5,350 nt of DNA from contig USBA01000138.1 of the NCBI GenBank assembly GCA_900552735.1, forward strand, positions 1 through 5,350, in the 5' to 3' direction. Positions within the stretch are counted from its first letter, which is position 1; every line of letters starts with the position of its first letter. This document shows, piece by piece, positions 1-5,350 of the stretch. The translations under genes and the position numbers were made by a program. This stretch comes from an uncultured Collinsella sp. (lineage in GTDB: Bacteria > Actinomycetota > Coriobacteriia > Coriobacteriales > Coriobacteriaceae). Under the pieces are notes generated by a model. The model saw nothing but the letters and a program-made list of their open reading frames with translations, ran no database searches and was not told the DNA's origin.

Positions 1-178
1 TCGTTTGAAAATCGCGTCAATTGTGGAGACGAGGACCTTTGACTTCCTGTTCCCCTTATCTTCTACCTGCGCTTTTGCTTGATTGTTGTATTTGAGCTCA
101 ATTTGTCAGGAATTGGGCAAGCTTTTGGTCAGGCTCCGGTACTTACCCGCATGAACCTCGGGGGTAGCCTCATCCTAC

Positions 179-203
179 GCGTCGCAGCCTCCCCGTGCGA
201 CGC
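179..203 (+). promoter_or_regulatory. GC-rich hairpin just upstream of the ribosome binding site
   Basis: GCGTCGCA at 179-186 is the exact reverse complement of TGCGACGC at 196-203, giving an 8-bp perfect stem with a 9-nt loop. It ends 9 nt before the AAGGAG ribosome site at 213-218. A further pairing of CCTCG (156-160) with CGAGG (205-209) and of TACCC (144-148) with GGGTA (162-166) is possible. There is no T-run after it, so it is not a standard terminator. A role in mRNA stability or translation control is inference. Confidence 0.35.
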
Positions 204-212
204 ACGAGGGAT

Positions 213-218
213 AAGGAG
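213..218 (+). promoter_or_regulatory. Ribosome binding site of the adhesin gene
   Basis: AAGGAG, a near-consensus Shine-Dalgarno, with 5 nt between it and the ATG at 224. It decides the start of the 1143-residue reading frame, and the protein then begins directly with a secretory signal sequence. Confidence 0.85.
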
Positions 219-223
219 CAGCC

Positions 224-3200
224 ATGTCCAACGCACCCACGCACTCTGTCCACAGCGCAATCGCAACAGGTCCGCTGCTCCTGCTCCTCTTCCTGCTTTT
301 CGGCTGCCTGGCACCGGGAGCCGCATTTGCCGTCGATGGCTACGACCAGCTCGGCTTCCGCACTATTAGCGATGATTGTGGACCCTTCTTCATCGGCAAG
401 TATGAAGCTCAAGACACCTCGATTGCCTACTGCATGAACCAGGAGCGCCCCGGCCCCACCAAACCGGGCGGCCCATGGCTCAACTTTGATCAAGGCTGGG
501 TGTGGCTCGACGACGAGTTCGCGGCAATCGTTTGTCACGGATATCCCACCACCACGTCGTTTGGCGGTTACCATCTTTCACCCGATCGCGCCCGCGCCGC
601 CACCCAGCTTGCCGTATGGATGCTCAACGGCACTACCCATGTCGACGGCACCTACTCCTACACGACCGCTCAGGGTAAAACCAAGAGCGGACACTTTACC
701 GCCGACAATGAAGTCGTGGCGGCTGCGCGGTGGCTCCACGACAGCGCAAAATCAGGAAGCATCAAAGCCGCTCCGCACCGCGCGCGACGCTATCTAGGGG
801 CCGTATCGGGCGGCAGCAAACGTCAAGACATGCTCTATGTACTGCCGGCGGTGTCTGTTTCCTTCCAAAAGCAGTCTGCTAACACCGTTATTACCAGCGG
901 AAACAATACCTATCAGTTTACCGGGGCAACATTCGATATTTTTGAGAGCGCCAGCGGCGCGCATGTCGGCACCATCAAGATGGACAGCAACGGTCGAGCG
1001 CAAGCAACACTTCTGCCCAACACGGCATACTACCTAGTTGAAACGAAGGCGCCGGCCGGCTATGTCCCCCGCCACGATCGTATTGCCTTTACCACGGGGA
1101 ATGACGGCGGGCGGGTCGCCATTGATGAACAGCCCGGCACCATCAACCTGCGTATCGTAAAACTCGATGCCGCGCCGAATGCCGGCCACCAGGTGGGAGC
1201 TTCGCTCGCAGGAGCAGAGATCACGTGTGTGTCGCAATCACCCCCTGGATGGGCACAAAACCTCACGACCGACGAAAGCGGTCGGGCCACCCTCGCCGAT
1301 GTCCCCTTAGGAACCTTTACCATCTACGAATCAAAAGCCCCCGAGGGCTACCTGCCATCCAACGACAGCTGGACCTATACCGTTGGAGCCGACCAGCTCG
1401 GCGATTCAGGCGTGGTCGAGATCGAATCTCGCGTTTCCGATATCCCCATTGCGTTTAACCTTGAGATTTCCAAATTCAAGGATTACGGGAATAGCGACCA
1501 ATCCGGCCTGGAGCAGCCGGCGGGTGGTGTTGTCTTTGAGGTTGTCAGCAACAGCTCTCAGCAGGTTGTTGGCACACTGACCACAAACATCTATGGCTTT
1601 GCCTCCACCGAAGATCAGCCCGAAGCATGGTTCGGCACAGGCAAGCGACCCGCCGGTGTCCACGGAGCCGTCCCATACGACCGTGCCGGCTACACGGTTC
1701 GCGAGGTTCCGGAAACCGTCCCCGAGGGTTTTAAACGTGCAGGGGAATGGACCGTCGGGGCCAATCAGATTTCCGACGGCGCCGAGCTTCAATATATCGT
1801 GGACAACCACGCTCTGTCGACGCATCTCCAGATTGTAAAACGCGATGCCCAAACAGGCGCTTCTGTTCCCCTAGCCGGATTCACCTTCCAACTCCTCGAC
1901 AGCAATCACGAACCTGTCTCACAAACTTGCTGGTATCCAGCACATAACGTAATGGACACCTTTACGACTGACGCGACCGGGACCGTCACACTGCCCGAAT
2001 CGCTCGTGCCGGGCACCTATTATGTACGCGAAACCTCGGCCAAAGAGCCCTATCTTGTCGGCGAAGAAATCGAGGTAAACATACCCGCCGACATGAACCT
2101 AACGCCCGTTGCAATCGCCTCGTATTATGACCACGCCGCGACCGGAAATATCAGGATCGTTAAAACCGATGCCGTAGACGGCAGCAGCCTCGCGGGCGCC
2201 ATCTTTGAGATCCGTGCCTCGGGTGATATCGTGCGCCCCGACGGTAGCATTGCCGCACTCGACGGTGAGACTGTCGCTACCGTCACGACGGATGAAACTG
2301 GAGAAGCACGCGCGGACAACCTCCCACTGGGATCTGGCACCGCACGCTACGAGGTTGTCGAGACTCAAGCGCCGGCAGGCTTCTTGCTCGATCAGACAAC
2401 CCATATTGTCGACCTTACTTATGCCGACCAGAAAACACCCGTTGTAGAAGCACGGCTTAACGTATCCGACGATTACACCAAGGTTGATATCTCCAAGGTC
2501 GATGCAAGCGGTGAGCAGGAAGTAGAAGGCGCACGGCTCACCTTATATGGTCCCGATAAAACCGAAATAGACTCCTGGACCTCATCCGACAAGCCACACC
2601 GCGTCGAACATCTTGCACCCGGCACCTACTCGTTGCGCGAAATGATGTCTCCGCGGACCTATGACCTTGCCAAGGAGATAACGTTTGAAATAAAGGATAC
2701 GGGAGAAGTCCAATCCGTCGCGATGAAGGATGCGCCCATCGAGATCAAGGGGCAGGTCGACAAGCGTCAGGAACTTGTCCAACCTATCGAAAAGGGCCTG
2801 TTGGCTAACGGCGATGGTAAAAACCGTGCCGCGATGCAAACCAATACGGATGGGCTTTTCTCCTATACCATCGACGCTCGAAACGATTCAACTACCTGGG
2901 TTGATGAGTTTACAATTACCGATGATCTTGAGTGTGCCGAGGACGATACGGCGAGATTCGTCTCAATCGAAACCCCCGTCGCCATCGGCGACCTCAATGG
3001 TCTGTGCAACGTGTGGTATCGCACGACGCCGTTGGACTCGACAGACGTCGATGAGCCGGCAAACGCGACACTTGACGATGGGCACGAAAATCCTTGGCTT
3101 GAGTCCGACGAAGTAAGGGAAAGTCTGGGTGAGGATTGCCGCCTCGTCGATTACGACGGCTGGCACCTCTGGAAGGCGGATGTCTCGACCACGGAATCCA

Positions 3201-3655
3201 CCACACTCGAGGCGAAAGAACTCGACCTTGCGTCCAATACCGTCGTAACGGGCATTCGCATTGAATACGGTGCGGTAGCCGCCGACTTTACGACTCGAAG
3301 CGATGCGGATTCTTGGACCCGCGATGATCTCAAAGATGAGCACGACGACCTTGACGATGCCAAAGCAATCCTTGGCACAGACGCTCGGGGCGCAATCGTG
3401 CACATGCAGGCGACGTCGGCTTATACGCCCCAAACCGCACTCACCAACAGCGCACGCGTCGATCTTTGCCGCAACGGCGGCGGCGATAAACTTGAGTCAC
3501 ATGACGAGGACCGTGTCATTCAACGCTGTACCCTACCGCAGGACCTACCGGCAACAGGATCAGTTCCCATCGCCGCTTGCATCACCGCGCTCCTGACCTC
3601 GGGTGCCGCAGCCCTATGGTTCGCTCGCCTTAGGTCGACCCCAAAGAAGCGCTAG
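224..3655 (+). CDS. LPXTG-anchored thioester/Cna-B (SpaA-type) surface adhesin
   Basis: A 1143-residue cell-wall adhesin. Residues 1-36 form a signal peptide with a Leu-rich core at 18-26 and a likely cleavage AFA|VD after residue 36; its n-region has no Lys/Arg, only two His, which is unusual. Residues about 37-205 are a thioester (TQXA/TED) domain, with Cys70 in AYCMN, the AIVCHGYP segment (101-108), and Gln128 in TQLAVW. Six Cna-B/SpaA domains follow (about 209-839), each starting with a strand carrying Lys and carrying an E-box such as YYLVETKAPAGY (269-280). Residues 840-1100 are a different, Asp-rich, probably Ig-like region starting with FSYTID and FTITDDL strands (879-902). The tail has LPATG (1108-1112), a hydrophobic segment (1114-1133) and basic RLRSTPKKR. 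By family knowledge such proteins bind a surface ligand covalently and are attached to peptidoglycan by a class-A/C-like sortase. No YPK pilin motif was seen, so a pilus shaft role is unlikely. It stands alone on this strand. The ligand is unknown. Confidence 0.93.
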   Translation: MSNAPTHSVHSAIATGPLLLLLFLLFGCLAPGAAFAVDGYDQLGFRTISDDCGPFFIGKYEAQDTSIAYCMNQERPGPTKPGGPWLNFDQGWVWLDDEFAAIVCHGYPTTTSFGGYHLSPDRARAATQLAVWMLNGTTHVDGTYSYTTAQGKTKSGHFTADNEVVAAARWLHDSAKSGSIKAAPHRARRYLGAVSGGSKRQDMLYVLPAVSVSFQKQSANTVITSGNNTYQFTGATFDIFESASGAHVGTIKMDSNGRAQATLLPNTAYYLVETKAPAGYVPRHDRIAFTTGNDGGRVAIDEQPGTINLRIVKLDAAPNAGHQVGASLAGAEITCVSQSPPGWAQNLTTDESGRATLADVPLGTFTIYESKAPEGYLPSNDSWTYTVGADQLGDSGVVEIESRVSDIPIAFNLEISKFKDYGNSDQSGLEQPAGGVVFEVVSNSSQQVVGTLTTNIYGFASTEDQPEAWFGTGKRPAGVHGAVPYDRAGYTVREVPETVPEGFKRAGEWTVGANQISDGAELQYIVDNHALSTHLQIVKRDAQTGASVPLAGFTFQLLDSNHEPVSQTCWYPAHNVMDTFTTDATGTVTLPESLVPGTYYVRETSAKEPYLVGEEIEVNIPADMNLTPVAIASYYDHAATGNIRIVKTDAVDGSSLAGAIFEIRASGDIVRPDGSIAALDGETVATVTTDETGEARADNLPLGSGTARYEVVETQAPAGFLLDQTTHIVDLTYADQKTPVVEARLNVSDDYTKVDISKVDASGEQEVEGARLTLYGPDKTEIDSWTSSDKPHRVEHLAPGTYSLREMMSPRTYDLAKEITFEIKDTGEVQSVAMKDAPIEIKGQVDKRQELVQPIEKGLLANGDGKNRAAMQTNTDGLFSYTIDARNDSTTWVDEFTITDDLECAEDDTARFVSIETPVAIGDLNGLCNVWYRTTPLDSTDVDEPANATLDDGHENPWLESDEVRESLGEDCRLVDYDGWHLWKADVSTTESTTLEAKELDLASNTVVTGIRIEYGAVAADFTTRSDADSWTRDDLKDEHDDLDDAKAILGTDARGAIVHMQATSAYTPQTALTNSARVDLCRNGGGDKLESHDEDRVIQRCTLPQDLPATGSVPIAACITALLTSGAAALWFARLRSTPKKR
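332..847 (+). other. Region encoding the thioester (TQXA/TED) adhesion domain
   Basis: This encodes residues about 37-208 of the adhesin. Class I thioester domains carry a Cys in an aromatic-Cys motif and a Gln in a TQxA(I/V)W motif, which join in an internal thioester that reacts with amines on a host ligand. Here Cys70 (codon 431-433, context AYCMN) and Gln128 (codon 605-607, context TQLAVW) fit, and AIVCHGYP matches the conserved GYP segment between them. Additional Cys52 and Cys104 are present; whether they pair is unknown. The assignment rests on motif recognition, and the ligand cannot be read from the sequence. Confidence 0.85.
848..2743 (+). repeat. Six tandem Cna-B/SpaA isopeptide domains (protein-level repeat)
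   Basis: Six diverged domains are visible, with approximate residue spans 209-305, 306-408, 409-531, 532-640, 641-750 and 751-839. Candidate intramolecular isopeptide triads (Lys in first strand / catalytic Glu in the E-box / Asp or Asn in the last strand) are K216/E273/D301, K313/E369/D406, K417/E494/N528, K539/E603/D636, K647/E713/N746 and K758/E806/D836. The D406 and N746 acceptors are the least certain because neighbouring residues could serve. The third domain is longest and has an insertion around residues 462-486; the sixth is shortest, with a degenerate E-box (YSLREMMSPRTY). DNA-level identity between the repeats is low, so this is an old duplication and not a recent tandem expansion. 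Confidence 0.82.
2744..3523 (+). other. Region encoding the membrane-proximal, Asp-rich Cys-containing domain(s)
   Basis: This encodes residues about 841-1100 of the adhesin, which do not look like the preceding Cna-B units. The start (VDKRQ, then GLFSYTIDARN and EFTITDDLE) resembles the beta-strand pattern of fimbrial D2-like or DUF11-like Ig domains found in surface proteins, with K848 a possible isopeptide lysine. It contains Cys904, Cys928, Cys972 and Cys1082, with Cys1102 just beyond, which is rare for a Gram-positive stalk. A strongly acidic segment lies at 1027-1046. The fold is a guess from strand pattern only. Confidence 0.5.
3545..3652 (+). other. Cell-wall sorting signal (LPATG, hydrophobic segment, basic tail)
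   Basis: Codons 1108-1112 read LPATG (3545-3559), the sortase recognition motif cleaved between Thr and Gly. It is followed by about 20 hydrophobic residues (VPIAACITALL to LWFA) and a basic end (RLRSTPKKR) just before the TAG stop. The arrangement and spacing match the classical C-terminal sorting signal. The responsible sortase is not encoded in the window. Confidence 0.92.
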
Positions 3656-3664
3656 CGCGATGAA

Positions 3665-3700
3665 AAAGCGGGCGAGCCAGTCCCCCCGCTCGCCCGCTTT
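3665..3700. terminator. Bidirectional intrinsic terminator between convergent genes
   Basis: AAAGCGGGCGAGC (3665-3677) is exactly complementary to GCTCGCCCGCTTT (3688-3700): a 13-bp perfect stem with a 10-nt C-rich loop. It starts 9 nt after the adhesin stop codon and lies 22 nt beyond the stop of the small membrane protein gene on the other strand. On the minus strand the stem runs into five T residues (complement of 3663-3667), a better U-tract than the three T on the plus strand, so it probably ends both transcripts. Confidence 0.88.
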
Positions 3701-3721
3701 CAATCATGTTAATTGCCGGAT

Positions 3722-3940
3722 CTACTCTGCAGACGAAGATCCGCCATCAACGATTGCTTGCTCGGACTCAGGAATCCCATCGGCACCCGTGCTCTGTTCT
3801 TGCTCCACCTCTTCACTGATTGCGGAGGCGGGGGTCGAGCCCTTCGCACCCACGATGTAGGCAGCCCCAAATCCTAACGCAATGGCAATCAAGGTCAAAA
3901 TCACGTAGACAGGCCAATGGCGCTTAATATACGAAAACAC
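3722..3940 (-). CDS. Small single-pass membrane protein with acidic tail, unknown function
   Basis: A 72-residue protein starting with GTG (complement of 3938-3940), supported by AAGGAG five nt upstream (complement of 3946-3951). Residues 1-9 are short and basic (YIKRHW), residues about 10-31 form one hydrophobic helix (VYVILTLIAIALGFGAAYIV) with a Gly/Ala-rich end, and residues 35-72 are a soluble acidic Ser/Glu/Ala-rich tail. By the positive-inside rule the N-terminus should be cytoplasmic and the tail outside. It lacks a signal peptidase site, lipobox or catalytic motif, and I do not recognise a family. It begins 21 nt after the stop of the M28-like gene and ends at the shared terminator, so the two are probably co-transcribed. 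It might be a membrane partner of the upstream protein, which is inference from spacing only. Confidence 0.82.
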   Translation of the reverse strand: MFSYIKRHWPVYVILTLIAIALGFGAAYIVGAKGSTPASAISEEVEQEQSTGADGIPESEQAIVDGGSSSAE

Positions 3941-3945
3941 GTTGA

Positions 3946-3951
3946 CTCCTT
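3946..3951 (-). promoter_or_regulatory. Ribosome binding site of the small membrane protein gene
   Basis: The minus strand reads AAGGAG followed by TCAAC and GTG. The strong site with 5-nt spacing, the same as for the adhesin gene, supports the GTG start and shows that the small frame is translated independently of the upstream gene. Confidence 0.8.
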
Positions 3952-3961
3952 AGAGCTCCGT

Positions 3962-5350
3962 CTACGAACGGCGGATAACCTCGGTCACGACCTCGGATAC
4001 CGTGGCAATGTTCGTCGGGTTGACATTGTGGGGCAGGTCGTCCTCGGTACGAGCGCAAGCCAGACGCGTGCCGTCCACGCCGGCGATGGTGAGGGCTCGG
4101 CGGCTCGCCTCGAGCGCGGCATAGGCATCGGTCTTGGCATAGGGCATCTCGAGCGCGCCACAATCGACATGGAACGACTTGCACACCTTGCTGACCAGGT
4201 TCATGATGCGGCGATCGCCCTTGAGCAGCTGCTGTTCGCCCTCAACCGTCACCACCGAAAGCCTACCGGCGCCGACGGATTCAAGATTGATAAAGAATAC
4301 GCCGCGGAGCTTATCGCGATGCGAAGCCAAGAAGGCCTTCATGCCGGCACCATCACAATCCGAGGCGCCCGTTGCCACAAACCAGATATCGTGACCGAGC
4401 AGCTCATCATCGCCCATAGAGGCGACAGCCGAGAGCATATCTTCGGAAGAAGCGCCATCGGAAGACGTAGCGCCACCCTTCCAGCCATCGTTATCGTCCT
4501 CGAAGTTATCCCACGAACCGATACCGCGACCGGACTTCTTGGCATCGTAATCGTCTTCGACGCCCAGCCAGTCACTCATGCTGTCCTGCTCGTTTTTCTT
4601 TTTACGGCCGAACAGGCCACCCAGGCCGCGCTTACGAGACTTGGGTGCCGCCGGGGCGGGAGCCGAAATGGTCTCGATCGGCTGCGCGCCCGACGCAACG
4701 GGCATGGGAGGCACAACGGGTGCCGATGTGGGTTCGGGACCCTGGGCGGTAGCAAAGGGGTCGTTGACCTGTGCGGAGGGGTCGGGAAGGTCGAACAGCG
4801 ACGTGCGAGACGCAACGTTTGCCTGCTTCATCGACGGCAGCGACGGATCGGGGACCGAAGCCAGCGGAGACGAGGAAGGTGCAGGCGACGGTGCCGACGC
4901 CGGATCGGGAACATTCACCTGCGGACGCGGCGATGCCTGGGAGGAAATCTGGGCCATAAGGGAATCGACTGTTTCGTCCTGGGTGGGAGCAACATCGGCA
5001 ACCGTGGCACCGGAACCACTCGGGGTCGGCATGGTGAAAATCTGCGTGGAGTAAGGCCTCGACTCATCCGTCTCGGGAGTCTCGGAAACCGCAGGCACTT
5101 CCTCCTGCTCGACCTCGGTCGAATCATCTTGCTCGGCTGCCGCGTACTGCTCTTCGTCAGAGTTGGCCTCGACGGGCTCGTCCTCGGCAGCATCCTGAAT
5201 TTCGGCAGCATCAATGGGCTCGTCATCGTCTGCCGCGTCGTCCTGCTCATCGGAAGCAGGAAGGGGCTCGGCAATCGCGGTGCCTTGCTTTTCAAACGTT
5301 ATCGTGGAATCGAACTGCGCGGCATCAAACGACATGGTGCTATCGACGTG
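3962..5350 (-). CDS. Acidic disordered protein with degenerate M28 peptidase-like C-terminal domain (5' end beyond window)
   Basis: The frame is open to the right edge, so the N-terminus is probably missing. An internal ATG at 5335 would give 457 residues, but no purine-rich ribosome site precedes it and five upstream codons (HVDST) continue in frame; numbering below uses that ATG. Residues 28-92 are very acidic. Residues about 95-230 are Pro/Ala/Ser-rich with repeated VPDP/LPDP motifs. Residues 232-248 are a basic, Gly-containing patch (KSRKRGLGGLFGRKKK). Residues 253-290 are Gly/Asp/Trp-rich (SDWLGVEDDYD, GSWDNFEDD). Residues 311-457 resemble the second half of M28 zinc aminopeptidases: IWFVATGASD, FFINLESVGAG, KTDAYAAL and DDLPHNVNPTN. 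The expected GAEE is GASD, NLDMVG is NLESVG, and the His of the SDH motif is Ala404, so activity is doubtful. The M28 first half (HxD and Asp ligands) is not visible and could lie upstream. No signal peptide or membrane helix is present in the visible part. It is followed 21 nt later by the small membrane protein gene. Confidence 0.85.
   Translation of the reverse strand, partial: HVDSTMSFDAAQFDSTITFEKQGTAIAEPLPASDEQDDAADDDEPIDAAEIQDAAEDEPVEANSDEEQYAAAEQDDSTEVEQEEVPAVSETPETDESRPYSTQIFTMPTPSGSGATVADVAPTQDETVDSLMAQISSQASPRPQVNVPDPASAPSPAPSSSPLASVPDPSLPSMKQANVASRTSLFDLPDPSAQVNDPFATAQGPEPTSAPVVPPMPVASGAQPIETISAPAPAAPKSRKRGLGGLFGRKKKNEQDSMSDWLGVEDDYDAKKSGRGIGSWDNFEDDNDGWKGGATSSDGASSEDMLSAVASMGDDELLGHDIWFVATGASDCDGAGMKAFLASHRDKLRGVFFINLESVGAGRLSVVTVEGEQQLLKGDRRIMNLVSKVCKSFHVDCGALEMPYAKTDAYAALEASRRALTIAGVDGTRLACARTEDDLPHNVNPTNIATVSEVVTEVIRRS

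Larger units (their letters stand above)
1..223 (+). promoter_or_regulatory. Upstream non-coding leader of the adhesin gene
   Basis: No supported gene lies here: all short frames end quickly or lack a ribosome site. The first ~90 bases are more AT-rich than the rest. The best sigma70-type candidate is TTGACT at 39-44 (5 of 6 to consensus) followed 17 nt later by the poor TCTACC at 62-67, so the promoter is only tentative; TTGTCA at 103-108 is another good -35 look-alike without a good -10. Other visible structure is a perfect 10-bp dyad at 92-101, the near repeat TTTGTCAGG / TTTGGTCAGG at 102-110 and 124-133, and a GC-rich part from about 132 to 209 able to fold into short stems. This suggests a regulated leader, but no known riboswitch class was recognised. 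Confidence 0.35.

Noticed and set aside
1..42. Possible tail of an upstream plus-strand gene ending in TGA at 40-42
   Set aside because: Only 13 codons are visible and nothing identifies them as coding.
296..307. Lipobox-like LLFGC (Cys28) in the adhesin signal sequence
   Set aside because: Phe at the -2 position is atypical, and a better signal peptidase I site (AFA|VD) follows; the LPATG tail already explains anchoring.
79..369. 96-codon plus-strand frame overlapping the adhesin start
   Set aside because: It has no ribosome site, overlaps the signal peptide region in another frame, and its Arg/Pro-rich translation looks random.
1406..1852. 148-codon open frame on the minus strand inside the adhesin gene
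   Set aside because: It lies wholly opposite a clear Cna-B coding region, has no recognisable domain, and is explained by GC-rich codon bias.
2963..3433. 156-codon open frame on the minus strand inside the adhesin gene
   Set aside because: Antisense to strongly protein-like sequence; Arg/Cys-rich translation without a fold signature.
3649..3658. Perfect palindrome GCGCTAGCGC across the adhesin stop codon
   Set aside because: Ten bases with no partner sites; likely chance in GC-rich sequence next to the true terminator.
4578..5054. 158-codon open frame on the plus strand opposite the M28-like gene
   Set aside because: Gly/Ala/Thr-rich translation is the mirror of the Pro/Ala/Ser-rich linker on the minus strand, and no ribosome site supports it.

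Overview
This window reads as high-GC Gram-positive DNA, most likely from an anaerobic gut actinobacterium of the class Coriobacteriia (Collinsella-like). The support is a very large LPXTG surface protein built from Cna-B/SpaA domains, clear AAGGAG ribosome sites, and an Asp/Glu/Ala/Pro-rich proteome style. The genus is an inference from protein style, not from a marker gene.

Layout: positions 1-223 are a non-coding leader with no convincing gene. It holds a 10-bp dyad, a near-direct repeat, a GC-rich hairpin just before the ribosome site, and only a weak promoter candidate. Positions 224-3655 (+) encode a 1143-residue secreted, sortase-anchored adhesin. Its order is signal peptide, thioester (TQXA/TED) domain, six tandem Cna-B/SpaA domains each with a candidate Lys/Glu/Asp-or-Asn isopeptide triad, a cysteine-containing membrane-proximal region, and an LPATG sorting signal. 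Positions 3656-3721 are a short convergent spacer with a 13-bp perfect hairpin that can terminate transcription from both sides.

On the minus strand, reading leftward, an open frame runs in from the right edge (5350 to 3962). It encodes a long acidic, Pro/Ala/Ser-rich disordered region, a basic patch, and a C-terminal domain that resembles the second half of an M28 zinc aminopeptidase but lacks several expected metal or catalytic residues. It is followed after 21 nt by a 72-residue single-pass membrane protein (3940-3722, GTG start). These two look like one transcription unit ending at the shared terminator.

The adhesin is the best understood object. The thioester domain should form a covalent bond to a host or surface ligand, the Cna-B stalk gives a rigid self-crosslinked spacer, and the LPATG tail attaches it to peptidoglycan. 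No sortase gene and no pilin YPK motif are visible, so it looks like a stand-alone anchored adhesin or a pilus tip/accessory protein rather than a pilus shaft. The minus-strand pair has no evident functional link to it; they are convergent neighbours. I see no RNA gene, CRISPR array, insertion sequence or attachment site.
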